This document shows, piece by piece, positions 54,034 through 63,034 of a DNA stretch of 64,000 nt (position 1 is its first letter; each line of letters begins with the position of its first letter). The DNA lies in the NCBI RefSeq assembly GCF_003443675.1, contig NZ_CP031963.1, forward strand, positions 372,001-436,000, in the 5' to 3' direction. The DNA comes from Aquimarina sp. BL5. GTDB taxonomy: Bacteria; Bacteroidota; Bacteroidia; Flavobacteriales; Flavobacteriaceae. The position numbers and the translations under genes are program-made. The notes under the pieces were generated by a model. The model was not told the origin of the DNA. It was given only the letters and a program-made list of their open reading frames with translations, and did not search any database.

Positions 54034-55353
54034 ATGCAAGAAACATTACCTAAAGGGCATAAAAAATTACTAAACGCTTGGGCTTTTTATGATTGGGCGA
54101 ATTCTGTATATAGTTTAACCATTGCATCCGCAATATTCCCAATTTTTTGGGGTGCTTTAACGATTGTTAGAGATGCTGATGATAAAATCATTAGTGATAC
54201 CGTTAATTTCCTCGGTATTGATTTTAATAATGATTCTCTAATTAGTTATGTAACAGCATTAGCTTTTTTACTAGTGTCAATTCTTAGTCCCTTATTATCT
54301 GGTATTGCAGATTATATTGGTAATAAAAAGAGCTTCTTGAAGTTTTTCTGTTATTTAGGTGCATTGTCTTGTATTGGTTTATACTGGTTTAATATGGAAC
54401 ATCTTTGGTTTGGACTATTATGTTATTTTTTGGCATTAATTGGTTTCTGGGCAAGTTTGGTGTTTTATAATTCATACCTACCGGATATCGCGTTTCCAGA
54501 ACAACAAGATGCTATCAGTGCAAAGGGATATTCTTTGGGATATGTTGGTAGTGTTATTCTTTTGATAATAAATTTAGTGATGATATTCTTTTATGACACC
54601 TTTGGTTTTGAGAATGAAGGAGTTCCAACGAGATTATCTTTTGTGATGGTAGGAGTATGGTGGATAGGATTTAGTCAATATACGTACTACTATTTACCAA
54701 AAGGAAATAAAAAGGATAAGCTTACAAAAGATGTTGTTTTTAATGGTTTTAAGGAACTAAGAAGTATCTGGAACGCTATGCAACATGATCTTAGACTTCG
54801 TAGATATCTTTCTGCTTTTTTTGTATATAGTATGGCGGTACAGACTATTATGTTAATTGCCACGTATTTCGGTATAGAAGAATTGGATTGGGGGGATCAG
54901 AATGCAACTACCGGATTAATTATTAGTATTTTATTAATTCAGTTGGTAGCCGTTTTGGGAGCTTTTCTTACATCAATAGCTTCTGCAAAATATGGAAATA
55001 TAAAGGTTTTGATTTTTATTAATTTTATTTGGATAGGAATATGTGTATTTGCGTATACAATCACCGCACCTGAACAATTTTATGTAACGGCAGCAATCGT
55101 TGGTTTAGTAATGGGTGGAATTCAATCCTTATCCAGATCAACGTATTCGAAGTTTTTACCAGAAAATGCTGTGGATACAGCTTCTTATTTCAGTTTTTAT
55201 GATGTTGCAGAAAAAATAGGAATAGTAATTGGTATGTTTTCATATGGTTTAATAGCTCAGCTTACCGGAAGTATTAGATATTCAATACTCTTTCTTGTTT
55301 TATTTTTCGTAATTGGTGTCCTGTTATTGTTCAGAGTTCCCAAAAATCAATAA
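54034..55353 (+). CDS. MFS transporter, UMF1 (Atg22-like) family
   Basis: 439 residues with twelve transmembrane helices. The start LLNAWAFYDWANSVYSLTIA is the mark of the UMF1/Atg22 group, and LSPLLSGIADYIGNKKSFLK is the loop-2 MFS motif; GGIQSLSRSTYSKFLPENAV and FSFYDVAEKIGIVIGMFSYG follow in the second half. Members are thought to export amino acids or related solutes; yeast Atg22 releases amino acids from vacuoles. The gene starts 12 bp after a terminator and is monocistronic. Substrate unknown. Confidence 0.92.
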   Translation: MQETLPKGHKKLLNAWAFYDWANSVYSLTIASAIFPIFWGALTIVRDADDKIISDTVNFLGIDFNNDSLISYVTALAFLLVSILSPLLSGIADYIGNKKSFLKFFCYLGALSCIGLYWFNMEHLWFGLLCYFLALIGFWASLVFYNSYLPDIAFPEQQDAISAKGYSLGYVGSVILLIINLVMIFFYDTFGFENEGVPTRLSFVMVGVWWIGFSQYTYYYLPKGNKKDKLTKDVVFNGFKELRSIWNAMQHDLRLRRYLSAFFVYSMAVQTIMLIATYFGIEELDWGDQNATTGLIISILLIQLVAVLGAFLTSIASAKYGNIKVLIFINFIWIGICVFAYTITAPEQFYVTAAIVGLVMGGIQSLSRSTYSKFLPENAVDTASYFSFYDVAEKIGIVIGMFSYGLIAQLTGSIRYSILFLVLFFVIGVLLLFRVPKNQ

Positions 55354-55700
55354 TTACATTTTTCATATGAATTAATTATTCTATCATTTAAGGACATAAA
55401 AAAAAGTATCTATAACTAAATTTGCTTCATCAAGATTTACGTTTTCTACATATATTATTTGCGCAGAAATATCATATAAAAGTAACGTCAAAAAGAAATA
55501 TAGATTTGAATTAACCGTTATTATTTTACAATATATAGTTCAAAAATAATTAAAAATTGATTTTAATCTAGAATCTTTACACTTTATCTAATTAATGAAA
55601 TAGTTTTAAATTAATTTTCAAATAAAGTATTTAAGTATACAGATATTTGAATTTAAATTATGCAACCAAATTTTACACATAAATAATAAATTAGAAACTC
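55354..55700. other. 347-bp gene-free region before the lipocalin/OmpA pair
   Basis: Strongly AT-rich, no coding stretch. TAGATTTG at 55501..55508 fits the TANNTTTG -7 consensus but lacks a -33 partner and lies 190 bp from the gene, so it is not called. The long leader may hold regulation for the envelope genes that follow; nothing specific is seen. Confidence 0.5.
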
Positions 55701-56177
55701 ATGAAAAAACTAATATTAATAGTTACAGTTATTTTACTAGCGTCTTGTTCTGCTAGTCAGAAAACTATTATTGCTGCAAAAAAAACACTAAAAGGTGAGT
55801 GGTCGTTAGATAAGATATCATATGACCGTTCAGGAATTTTCGAAGTTACTTTGTACAATGATGCTTCTGCAGAATGTCTTACCGGAGGTGTATGGAAATT
55901 TATCCCTAACAATAATACTGGTAAGTATACTGTAAATGATAGCCAATGTACATCTACAGGAGCTAGAAATTTTAGATTTACTATTCCTAAACCAACAGAG
56001 AATGGTGATTATAGTTTTCTTTTTAAACCCACTGACGAAAAGAAAAAAAGCACCAATAACAATAAAGGGTATAGAATGACTCTGAAACATCTGGATGATA
56101 CAACAATGACCTGGACTCAGACAGTAAGTCTAGAAGGAAAACCGTTTGTAATCACAATGAATTTTAACAAACTATAA
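55701..56177 (+). CDS. Lipocalin-like lipoprotein, copy A
   Basis: 158 residues. Lipoprotein signal ending ILLASCSASQKT. The mature part begins with a basic helix (IIAAKKTLKG), then a beta-barrel-like domain: EWSLDKISYDRSG, LTGGVWKFIPNNNTGKYTV, NNNKGYRMTLKHLDDTTMTW, and ending in VITMNFNKL. The G-x-W near the start and the order of strands suit lipocalin-like domains of Bacteroidota. A clear paralogue lies at 58798..59280 with the same order and the NNNTG and NNNKGYRM motifs; the next gene in both places is an OmpA-type protein. It is 19 bp before that OmpA gene and so part of one unit. Ligand unknown. Confidence 0.8.
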   Translation: MKKLILIVTVILLASCSASQKTIIAAKKTLKGEWSLDKISYDRSGIFEVTLYNDASAECLTGGVWKFIPNNNTGKYTVNDSQCTSTGARNFRFTIPKPTENGDYSFLFKPTDEKKKSTNNNKGYRMTLKHLDDTTMTWTQTVSLEGKPFVITMNFNKL

Positions 56178-56196
56178 TAACTCAAATCATAAAGCA

Positions 56197-56889
56197 ATGA
56201 TCAAAACAATTTTTAATAAAACAATACTAGCGCTAACCGCTTTAGCAATTTTAAATAGCTGTGATGCTGTACAAAATGCAAATAATACTCAAAAAGGAGC
56301 AGTAATCGGTACAACTTCTGGAGCTGTTCTTGGAGGAGTAATAGGAAATAATGTTGGAAACAAGGAAAACTCAGTACTTGGAGCTATCATTGGTGGAGTT
56401 ATCGGCGGAGTTGCCGGTGGAGTTATCGGTAAACAAATGGATAAACAAGCTCAAAAAATAGAGGAAGAAATCCCTGGTGCTGAAGTAACTAGAGTAGGAG
56501 AAGGAATTGATATCATATTTGATGAAAATAGTGGTATTTATTTTGAAACGAATAAGCATAATATCAATACAAAATCTAAAGAAACCCTTAATAAATTGAT
56601 TGGTGTTTTTAAAGATTATCCTGATACGAATATTATAGTTGATGGACATACTGATAGCTCAGGTGATGATGCTTATAATATGGAGTTATCAAAGAAACGA
56701 GCTAACTCTGTAACGGATTATCTTATGTCTCAGGGAATAAGTAAATCAAGATTAACAACCTATTACCACGGTGAAACTTTACCAAAATATGATAATGCCA
56801 CTGCGGAAGGAAGAGCAAAAAATAGAAGAGTGGAGTTTGGAGTATTAGCAAATGATAAAATGATCAATGATGCTAAAAAAATAGACTAA
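56197..56889 (+). CDS. OmpA-family lipoprotein with glycine zipper, copy A
   Basis: 230 residues. Signal segment ends AILNSCDAVQNAN, so it is probably lipidated. Residues 30-82 are a glycine zipper (GVIGNNVGNKENSVLGAIIG and GVAGGVIG), able to enter or associate with the membrane. The C-terminal OmpA domain (about 105-225) has VDGHTDSSGDDAYNMELSKK and TAEGRAKNRRVEFGV, with the Asp and Arg that bind peptidoglycan diaminopimelate. It tethers the outer membrane to the wall. It follows a lipocalin-like lipoprotein by 19 bp, and both have a paralogue pair 3 kb downstream. A strong terminator follows. Confidence 0.9.
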   Translation: MIKTIFNKTILALTALAILNSCDAVQNANNTQKGAVIGTTSGAVLGGVIGNNVGNKENSVLGAIIGGVIGGVAGGVIGKQMDKQAQKIEEEIPGAEVTRVGEGIDIIFDENSGIYFETNKHNINTKSKETLNKLIGVFKDYPDTNIIVDGHTDSSGDDAYNMELSKKRANSVTDYLMSQGISKSRLTTYYHGETLPKYDNATAEGRAKNRRVEFGVLANDKMINDAKKID

Positions 56890-56910
56890 ATAAAAACTTA
56901 AAATAGATAT

Positions 56911-56947
56911 AAAATCCCCAACAGAATAAAGTTCTGTTGGGGATTTT
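56911..56947 (+). terminator. Intrinsic terminator after OmpA copy A
   Basis: AAAATCCCCAACAGA at 56911..56925 pairs perfectly with TCTGTTGGGGATTTT at 56933..56947 (15 bp, seven-base loop). It closes the first lipocalin/OmpA unit. Confidence 0.9.
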
Positions 56948-57080
56948 ATGTTAATTCTTATTTAGAGAATTATTATAATTACAAGGTTTAACAAAAAAGC
57001 ACTTTGATTTCTAATTAATAAAGTAGTTTTGAAATATGTGTTCAGACTCTTGGAAAGAATAATTAAGAATCAGAAGAAAT

Positions 57081-58667
57081 ATGAAAAATATCTTTAATAA
57101 AACAGAAGTAATAAAATGGAAAACAGATGAATCTATTCTTAGTTTTTTGAAAAACAATATTGACACTAATGGTAATCTTGGCACTAATGCCTTCACGTTG
57201 CCAGGAGATAAAAAAATTGATAATAAATTACCGTTTTCTACTTTCGGTCCTTTTGATAATCCTAAACCTGGGAAAAAAGATTTAAAAAAATTAAAAAAAA
57301 GAATTGGAAAGCTTACCAAACTTTTGAAAAAAATATCTAAAACAGGTGATATAAAAAGTGAATCAGAATTTTACAAAGAAATTACTGAGACTAAGTATAT
57401 AACAGAAATAATCGATGAATTTCTTTATAAGTTAACCCAATTAAAAATCCCTATTGAAGACCATTTATTTAATTTCGCTCATAATTTAGCTACGAAAACA
57501 GATAATAAGAACAGTGTAAAGTTTGGTATTGCTATTCTGATTATATGCGAAAAAAAGAAACCTGTTGAAGATTTAAAGATACTTGGATTACACGAGGAAT
57601 TCACTGTTTTGTCAAGTCTTGCGATATCATACCTTTCAGATAATGTGATATCTGACTTATGGGAATTAGCAAAAAAAGTTGACGGATACGGTAAAATAAA
57701 TCTAGTGGAATACATGGCCAAAATGGATATGTCAGATGAAATACGTGATTGGTTAGTGTATGAAGGGTATAAAAACAACATGCTATATGAACACTCAGCG
57801 TATACTTGTATTATTAATGGGAGATTAAGTGAGAAGTTATCTAAAAGTTCAATTGATAATGAATTATTCATTTCGGCGGGTAAATTAATTCCTGTAGTTA
57901 TGTATGAAGAACCTGAAGAACAATTGAATCCTGTTTCTTTATTAAAAGATTATTTAAAACATTCAAAAGAACAACAGTTAAAGATTTCTGATTTTAATTT
58001 TATAAATACGATTAAAAGTTACTTTGAAGATCTTTTGTCTGAAATTCAAGATGTAAATATTCAGAATTGGGAAGAAAATGATTTATCCAATTGCCTAATC
58101 GATATTGATGAAATCTTAATATCCAAAGATTGGAATTTTGATATTCAAAAAGCCTTTAAGAGTTCGGATAAAGAAGAATACAATTCTGCTGTAGAGGCAG
58201 CAAAAAAAATGAGGATTAATATTTTAGATATTTTATGGGATAAGCTCATAAGCCACCCTTTTGATAGTGTAACTTGGTCGAATATTATCGCAAATGCTAA
58301 TCCAGAAGATGCAACCAGAATTATTGAACAAGCAATTAAACATTTACCTCTAGAAGAAATATCAACGGGTCCAAAAAATTGTTCCATACCAGATACCAAA
58401 TTAATTTATGAGAAACATCTTTCTTTACAGTATCTAATTACGTTTTTAGAAAATTATCCAAAAGAGGGTCACGAGATAATAATAGCTGGGTTAAGAAACC
58501 CAATGAGCGAAAATAGATATAGAACCATAGAAACTCTGGAAAAATGGACATCTAGTAATTGGACACAAGAAATAGAAAATGAATTATTAAAACTTAAAAA
58601 GATTGAACCAAATTCTTATGTTAAAAAGAATTTAAAAAAGCTTATTCTAAATAAGGTAATACAATAG
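57081..58667 (+). CDS. Unknown 528-residue helical protein
   Basis: 528 residues, no signal peptide. A basic, Lys-rich stretch (KPGKKDLKKLKKRIGKLTKL, about residues 60-85) precedes a long all-helical region whose 30-40 residue units resemble HEAT-type repeats: VKFGIAILIICEKKKPVEDL, LHEEFTVLSSLAISYL, DLWELAKKVDGYGKINLVEY, and at the end SENRYRTIETLEKW. Repeat proteins of similar layout occur in Firmicutes under misleading enzyme names; none has a proven role. It sits between the two lipocalin/OmpA units, after a terminator and before a gap of 130 bp, so it is its own transcript. Real gene, function unknown. Confidence 0.75.
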   Translation: MKNIFNKTEVIKWKTDESILSFLKNNIDTNGNLGTNAFTLPGDKKIDNKLPFSTFGPFDNPKPGKKDLKKLKKRIGKLTKLLKKISKTGDIKSESEFYKEITETKYITEIIDEFLYKLTQLKIPIEDHLFNFAHNLATKTDNKNSVKFGIAILIICEKKKPVEDLKILGLHEEFTVLSSLAISYLSDNVISDLWELAKKVDGYGKINLVEYMAKMDMSDEIRDWLVYEGYKNNMLYEHSAYTCIINGRLSEKLSKSSIDNELFISAGKLIPVVMYEEPEEQLNPVSLLKDYLKHSKEQQLKISDFNFINTIKSYFEDLLSEIQDVNIQNWEENDLSNCLIDIDEILISKDWNFDIQKAFKSSDKEEYNSAVEAAKKMRINILDILWDKLISHPFDSVTWSNIIANANPEDATRIIEQAIKHLPLEEISTGPKNCSIPDTKLIYEKHLSLQYLITFLENYPKEGHEIIIAGLRNPMSENRYRTIETLEKWTSSNWTQEIENELLKLKKIEPNSYVKKNLKKLILNKVIQ

Positions 58668-58797
58668 TTTCCAAAAATAATATTTTTTCTCCCTGAAAAC
58701 CGTGATGTAGTTTTCACCATTTATGATGTAGTTTAAAGAAGGTGTTATGATGATATTTGTACTGTACAAATTATAAGAACCTCTTTAAACCAAAATC

Positions 58798-59280
58798 TTG
58801 AAAACAATCTATATAATACTTACCTGTACTATTTTATTCAGTTGTGGAGCATCAAATAAACTAACCAGAGCAGCAAAAAAATCGATTAATGGAGTTTGGA
58901 TCTTAAAAGATGTGGACTATAATACAGATAGTAAAGGAACCTATGCTATTACTGTTTTAGACAACATTTCACTAAAGTGTATCGAAAATACTAATTGGGA
59001 GTTTATTGCTAATAATAACACTGGTAGTTATGCCTTATCAGGTTCGTCTTGTTCAAATACTGGTGTCCAAAATTTTATATGGTCAATTCCCAAAGAAATG
59101 TATGGGTTTAATCATAGTATTATGATGAAACCTGTGAATCATAAAATGAAAAGTAATAATAACAACAAAGGATATCGTATGCAATTGTTTGAACTAGAAG
59201 AAACTACAATGATCTGGAGTTATGATATGATAGTCGATGGAGAAAAATTTACAATAAAACTGAACTTTGATAAACAATAA
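58798..59280 (+). CDS. Lipocalin-like lipoprotein, copy B
   Basis: 160 residues from TTG 58798 (MKTIYIILTCTILFSCGASN). Lipoprotein signal with Cys at residue 16. It is a paralogue of copy A: shared basic helix (TRAAKKSINGVW against IIAAKKTLKGEW), NNNTGSY against NNNTGKY, NNNKGYRMQLFELEETTMIW against NNNKGYRMTLKHLDDTTMTW, and an end in F-N/F-x-K. It lies 38 bp before OmpA copy B. A TTG start where copy A has ATG may lower its output. Function unknown, likely the same as copy A or a divergent duplicate. Confidence 0.8.
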   Translation: MKTIYIILTCTILFSCGASNKLTRAAKKSINGVWILKDVDYNTDSKGTYAITVLDNISLKCIENTNWEFIANNNTGSYALSGSSCSNTGVQNFIWSIPKEMYGFNHSIMMKPVNHKMKSNNNNKGYRMQLFELEETTMIWSYDMIVDGEKFTIKLNFDKQ

Positions 59281-59318
59281 AACTCATAAACATTAAAACC
59301 GATAAACATAGAATACAC

Positions 59319-60011
59319 ATGAAGTCACACAATATTAAATACTCAAAAAAGCTTATATACCTAGGAATACTATTGATAACTATGGTTAGTTGTAAGTCTA
59401 TAAAAAATGCAGAGATAGGTGGTTATATAGGAGCAGCAGGCGGTGCTATTATAGGCGGAGTTATAGGAAATAATGTAGGAGGGGAAACTGAACTTGGAGC
59501 CGTTATAGGTGGAGTTGTAGGAGCAACTGTAGGTAGCGTTATTGGTAATCGAATGGACCAGCAAGCTAAAAAAATAGAAGAAGAAATGCCAAGTGTAGCA
59601 GTGCAGAGAATTGAAGAAGACATTAATATTGTTTTTGATGAAGAAAGTGGCGTGTATTTTAATACCAATAAGCATGATTTAAACGAGTCATCTAAAGAAA
59701 CAATCGAAAAATTGGCAGTAATTCTGGAAGAATATCCTAATTCTAATATACTTATTGAAGGACATACCGATAATGTAGGTAAAGAAGAATCAAATTTTCT
59801 GTTATCAAAATATAGGGCACAAGCTGTAAGGGATTATCTTGTTCTCCAAGGCGTTGATGAACAGAGGTTTACTGTTAAGTATTATGGGGAATCACAACCT
59901 AGATATGATAATACTACTACAGAAGGTAAAACCAAAAATAGAAGGGTAGAAGTAACAATATCACCGAATGAAGAACTAAGACGACAAGCGGTTGCACAAA
60001 TAAAAGAGTAA
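59319..60011 (+). CDS. OmpA-family lipoprotein with glycine zipper, copy B
   Basis: 230 residues, the same length as copy A. Signal segment ending ITMVSCKSIKNAE, then a glycine zipper (GAAGGAIIGGVIGNNVGGET) and a C-terminal OmpA domain with IEGHTDNVGKEESNFLLSKY and TEGKTKNRRVEVTI, with the peptidoglycan-binding Asp/Arg kept. Similarity to copy A runs along the whole length (MDQQAKKIEEEMPSVAV against MDKQAQKIEEEIPGAEV). It is followed by a terminator that ends the unit and separates it from the polyketide locus. Confidence 0.9.
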   Translation: MKSHNIKYSKKLIYLGILLITMVSCKSIKNAEIGGYIGAAGGAIIGGVIGNNVGGETELGAVIGGVVGATVGSVIGNRMDQQAKKIEEEMPSVAVQRIEEDINIVFDEESGVYFNTNKHDLNESSKETIEKLAVILEEYPNSNILIEGHTDNVGKEESNFLLSKYRAQAVRDYLVLQGVDEQRFTVKYYGESQPRYDNTTTEGKTKNRRVEVTISPNEELRRQAVAQIKE

Positions 60012-60032
60012 GATATTGTAATTGAGAATGAT

Positions 60033-60062
60033 AAATCCCGACTTAATGTTCGGGATTTTTTT
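60033..60062 (+). terminator. Intrinsic terminator before the polyketide locus
   Basis: AAATCCCGA at 60033..60041 pairs with TCGGGATTT at 60050..60058, loop of eight, followed by a T-run. Confidence 0.85.
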
Positions 60063-60090
60063 ATGCTCAAAATTTATGTATCTTCAATAA

Positions 60091-61215
60091 ATGAATAGTC
60101 ATGCACACATACTAATTATCGGTGGTGGTTTAGCAGGTTTAACCAGTGCTATTCATCTCGCTAAGGCCCAAATTCCGGTTACTCTTATTGAGAAAGATAT
60201 ATATCCGAAGCATAAAGTTTGTGGGGAATACATTTCTAATGAAGTACTGTCTTATTTGGATTTTTTGGGAGTGAATATGAATGAATTGAAACCTGTAAAA
60301 ATTTCAGAGCTAAATATAAGTACCCAAAAAGGAAAAATGATCAAAAGTAAACTTCCATTAGGTGGTTTTGGGATAAGTAGATACGCATTAGATTATTATC
60401 TATGGAACCAGGCTAAGAGTTTTGGGGTACAAATGATAAATGATCAAGTTCTAGATGTTAAGTACGATCACAAGACGTTTCAGGTATTGACTACTCATAA
60501 TATATTTACCAGTGATTATGTAATTGGTGCTTATGGTAAACGCTCTAGCTTGGACAAAAATTTCAAACGAGATTTTAGTTATAAAAAATCTCCTTGGTTA
60601 GCCGTAAAAGCTCATTATAAGGCTAATTTCGATTCTAAAACAGTGGCATTGCATAATTTTGATGGAGGTTATTGTGGATTATCTTTGGTAGAAAACAATA
60701 CAGTAAACGCTTGTTATTTAGTCAATTATAAAAGCTTTAAAAAGTACAAAAATATTGAGGAATTTGAAAAGAAAGTGCTTTATGAGAACCCTCATCTAAA
60801 AGACTTTTTTGAAAACTCTAAGCAGATATTCGAGAAACCTATAACCATTAGTCAGATTAATTTTGATAAGAAAAAACCTGTAGAGAATCATATTTTTATG
60901 TTGGGAGATGCAGCGGGACTGATTCATCCTCTTTGTGGCAATGGCATGGCAATGGCGATCCAAAGTTCTCAAATTTTATGTGAACTGTTAGTTAAGAATT
61001 ATAGTTCTAAAATATATTCTTCAGAAGAAATTGAAAAACGGTATACTAAGCAATGGAATACTACTTTTTCTAAAAGATTACGAGCAGGAAGAATATTACA
61101 GAAAGTGCTATTAAGTGATAATTTTCAACATGTAGCTCAAAAAATCGCTAGCACTGTTCCTTCGATTGTTCCGGAAATTATAAAACAAACACATGGAAAA
61201 CCTATAGTATGCTAG
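60091..61215 (+). CDS. FAD-dependent oxidoreductase of the polyketide locus
   Basis: 374 residues. The Rossmann fold opens with ILIIGGGLAGLTSAIHLAKA (GxGxxG) and the acidic strand end LIEKD; the GD motif is MLGDAAGLIHPLCGNGMAMAI (about 271-291). KHKVCGEYIS near residue 40 is the mark of the geranylgeranyl-reductase-like/UbiH-like group, which includes aromatic hydroxylases and halogenase relatives. No halogenase WxWxIP motif is seen. It probably oxidises or reduces the polyketide product. Its stop overlaps the methyltransferase start by seven bases, so it is translationally coupled. First gene of the locus, 29 bp after the terminator hairpin, so its promoter must be very close to the start or inside that region. 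Confidence 0.88.
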   Translation: MNSHAHILIIGGGLAGLTSAIHLAKAQIPVTLIEKDIYPKHKVCGEYISNEVLSYLDFLGVNMNELKPVKISELNISTQKGKMIKSKLPLGGFGISRYALDYYLWNQAKSFGVQMINDQVLDVKYDHKTFQVLTTHNIFTSDYVIGAYGKRSSLDKNFKRDFSYKKSPWLAVKAHYKANFDSKTVALHNFDGGYCGLSLVENNTVNACYLVNYKSFKKYKNIEEFEKKVLYENPHLKDFFENSKQIFEKPITISQINFDKKKPVENHIFMLGDAAGLIHPLCGNGMAMAIQSSQILCELLVKNYSSKIYSSEEIEKRYTKQWNTTFSKRLRAGRILQKVLLSDNFQHVAQKIASTVPSIVPEIIKQTHGKPIVC

Positions 61216-61919
61216 TAAACCTTGAATATAGAAGTAATGAAGCGGAACTCATGGATGATCCAGAGGTTAATGAAAAAGATTTAGGAATAGCACTAGAAGA
61301 TATTTCTAGAGTTAATCGATTACTTGGTGGAAATAGTATTACAATAAATGCGGTTTTAGATGAAATAAAAAAGAGTGAGCATACAAAGAATTTGGTGATT
61401 ATGGACTTAGGTTGTGGTGACGGCGAAATGCTTAGAAAATTAGCAGATGTTTTTAGTAAAAAAGAAATAAATGCACGATTAATTGGAGTTGATAATAACG
61501 AAAAATGCCTATCACAAGCAAGAGAATTGAGTGCTTCATATACTGAGATAGAATTCCATAATAAGAATATTTTAACATTAGAAAAAAATGATTTTCATTG
61601 TGATATTATCATTTGTACACTAACATTACATCATTTTAAAGATGAAGATATAAAAAGTGTGCTTAAAAAAAGTTTAGAGCTGGTTTCTAAAGCAGTAATT
61701 ATTAATGATATTCATAGAAATAAGTGGTCTTATTATCTATTCAAAATGTTTAGCTACTTTTTTATTAAAGGATATATAGCTAAAAATGATGGATTAGTAT
61801 CTATAAAGAGAGGTTTTAAAAGAAAAGAATTACTTCATTTTGCAAAAGAACTAAAGTTAGATACGTATCAATTAGATTGGAAATGGGCGTTTAGATATCG
61901 TTGGGTAATTAGAAATTAA
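61209..61919 (+). CDS. SAM-dependent methyltransferase of the polyketide locus
   Basis: 236 residues, class I methyltransferase. Motif I is VIMDLGCGDGEMLRKLADVF (about 59-78), motif II LIGVDNNEKCL, and motif IV DIIICTLTLHHFKDED. The N-terminal EAELMDDPEVNEKDLGIALE is a helical lid found in this group next to type III polyketide synthases. The C-terminal region is helical with an aromatic stretch (LDWKWAFRYRWVIRN) and no membrane helix. It likely methylates an oxygen or carbon of the polyketide-derived phenol or pyrone. It starts seven bases before the end of the FAD gene and is followed by the synthase gene after 19 bp. Confidence 0.88.
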   Translation: MLVNLEYRSNEAELMDDPEVNEKDLGIALEDISRVNRLLGGNSITINAVLDEIKKSEHTKNLVIMDLGCGDGEMLRKLADVFSKKEINARLIGVDNNEKCLSQARELSASYTEIEFHNKNILTLEKNDFHCDIIICTLTLHHFKDEDIKSVLKKSLELVSKAVIINDIHRNKWSYYLFKMFSYFFIKGYIAKNDGLVSIKRGFKRKELLHFAKELKLDTYQLDWKWAFRYRWVIRN

Positions 61920-61938
61920 AAAAATAAAGGGAAATAAA

Positions 61939-62991
61939 TTGAGTGTAAAAATAAAGACGGTTGCTAAAGAGTTGCCACAATATGTTAGAGATACAAAGGA
62001 AATACTTCCTTTTGTATCCCAATGGCTTACAGGTCAGGAAGATCGTTTTAGGCGAAAAGTTCTTAAGATTTTTGAAAATGCTGCTGTGGATAGACGATAT
62101 GGAATCATGAGTATCGAAGAAGTTTTTACAGCAACTTCTTTTGAAGAAAAGAATGACATCCATATCAGAGAAGTAAAAAAGTTAGGGAACTCTGTAGTCA
62201 AGAAAGCTTTGAATCAAGCAGATTGGGATCCAAAATCACTAGACTATATTATTACTGTAAGCTGTACTGGAATCATGATTCCGTCTTTGGATGCATATAT
62301 TATTAATGAACTAGGTCTTAGACAAGATGTTGTAAGATTACCTGTTACTGAAATGGGATGTGCCGCCGGAGTATCAGGGATGATTTATGCTAAAAACTTT
62401 TTACAAGCAAATCCAGGTAAAAGAGCTGCAGTAATTGCTATTGAATCACCAACCGCAACGTTTCAACATACTGATTATAGCATGGTAAATATTGTAAGTG
62501 CGGCTATTTTTGGAGATGGAGCCGCTTGTGTATTGCTTTCTTCAGAAGAAGAGGTTAACGGTCCTAAAATTATCGCAGATGAGATGTATCATTTTTATGA
62601 TGCAACGACAATGATGGGATTTAAATTAACAAATGGTGGATTGCAAATGGTATTGGACAAAGAGGTTCCTGAAAAGATTGCAAGACATTTTCCGGATATC
62701 ATACATCCTTTTTTACAAAAGCACGGAAAAACGATAGAAGAAATTGATCATTTAATCTTTCATCCTGGTGGGAAAAAGATTGTTCAGACCGTAGAAGGTC
62801 TTTTTGGAGATCTTGGTAAGAACATCGATGATACTAAGGCTGTATTGCAAGAATATGGTAATATGAGTAGCGCTACTGTGCTATATGTATTAGAGCGTTT
62901 TATGAATAAAAAGCCAACTAAAGGAGAAACAGGGCTTATGCTTAGTTTTGGCCCCGGATTCTCGGCACAAAGGATATTATTAGAGTGGTAA
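61939..62991 (+). CDS. Type III polyketide synthase (chalcone synthase-like)
   Basis: 350 residues from TTG 61939 (MSVKIKTVAKELPQYV); no in-frame ATG fits. The thiolase-fold triad is intact: Cys141 (EMGCAAGVSGM), His275 (IFHPGGKKIV) and Asn308 (EYGNMSSATV). The C-terminal loop reads SFGPGFSAQRILLEW, the family's GFGPG region. Such homodimeric enzymes extend an acyl-CoA starter with malonyl-CoA and cyclise it to a resorcinol, pyrone or phloroglucinol without acyl carrier protein. The upstream FAD enzyme and methyltransferase would tailor the ring. Starter and chain length cannot be read from the sequence. Central gene of the locus. Confidence 0.94.
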   Translation: MSVKIKTVAKELPQYVRDTKEILPFVSQWLTGQEDRFRRKVLKIFENAAVDRRYGIMSIEEVFTATSFEEKNDIHIREVKKLGNSVVKKALNQADWDPKSLDYIITVSCTGIMIPSLDAYIINELGLRQDVVRLPVTEMGCAAGVSGMIYAKNFLQANPGKRAAVIAIESPTATFQHTDYSMVNIVSAAIFGDGAACVLLSSEEEVNGPKIIADEMYHFYDATTMMGFKLTNGGLQMVLDKEVPEKIARHFPDIIHPFLQKHGKTIEEIDHLIFHPGGKKIVQTVEGLFGDLGKNIDDTKAVLQEYGNMSSATVLYVLERFMNKKPTKGETGLMLSFGPGFSAQRILLEW

Positions 62992-63034
62992 ACATAAAGT
63001 AGGTTTAATTAGTATTAACTAAAACTATACAAAA

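Noticed and set aside
55501..55508. TAGATTTG as the promoter of the lipocalin/OmpA unit
   Set aside because: It matches the -7 consensus, but such matches are frequent in AT-rich DNA, there is no -33 box, and it is 190 bp from the gene.
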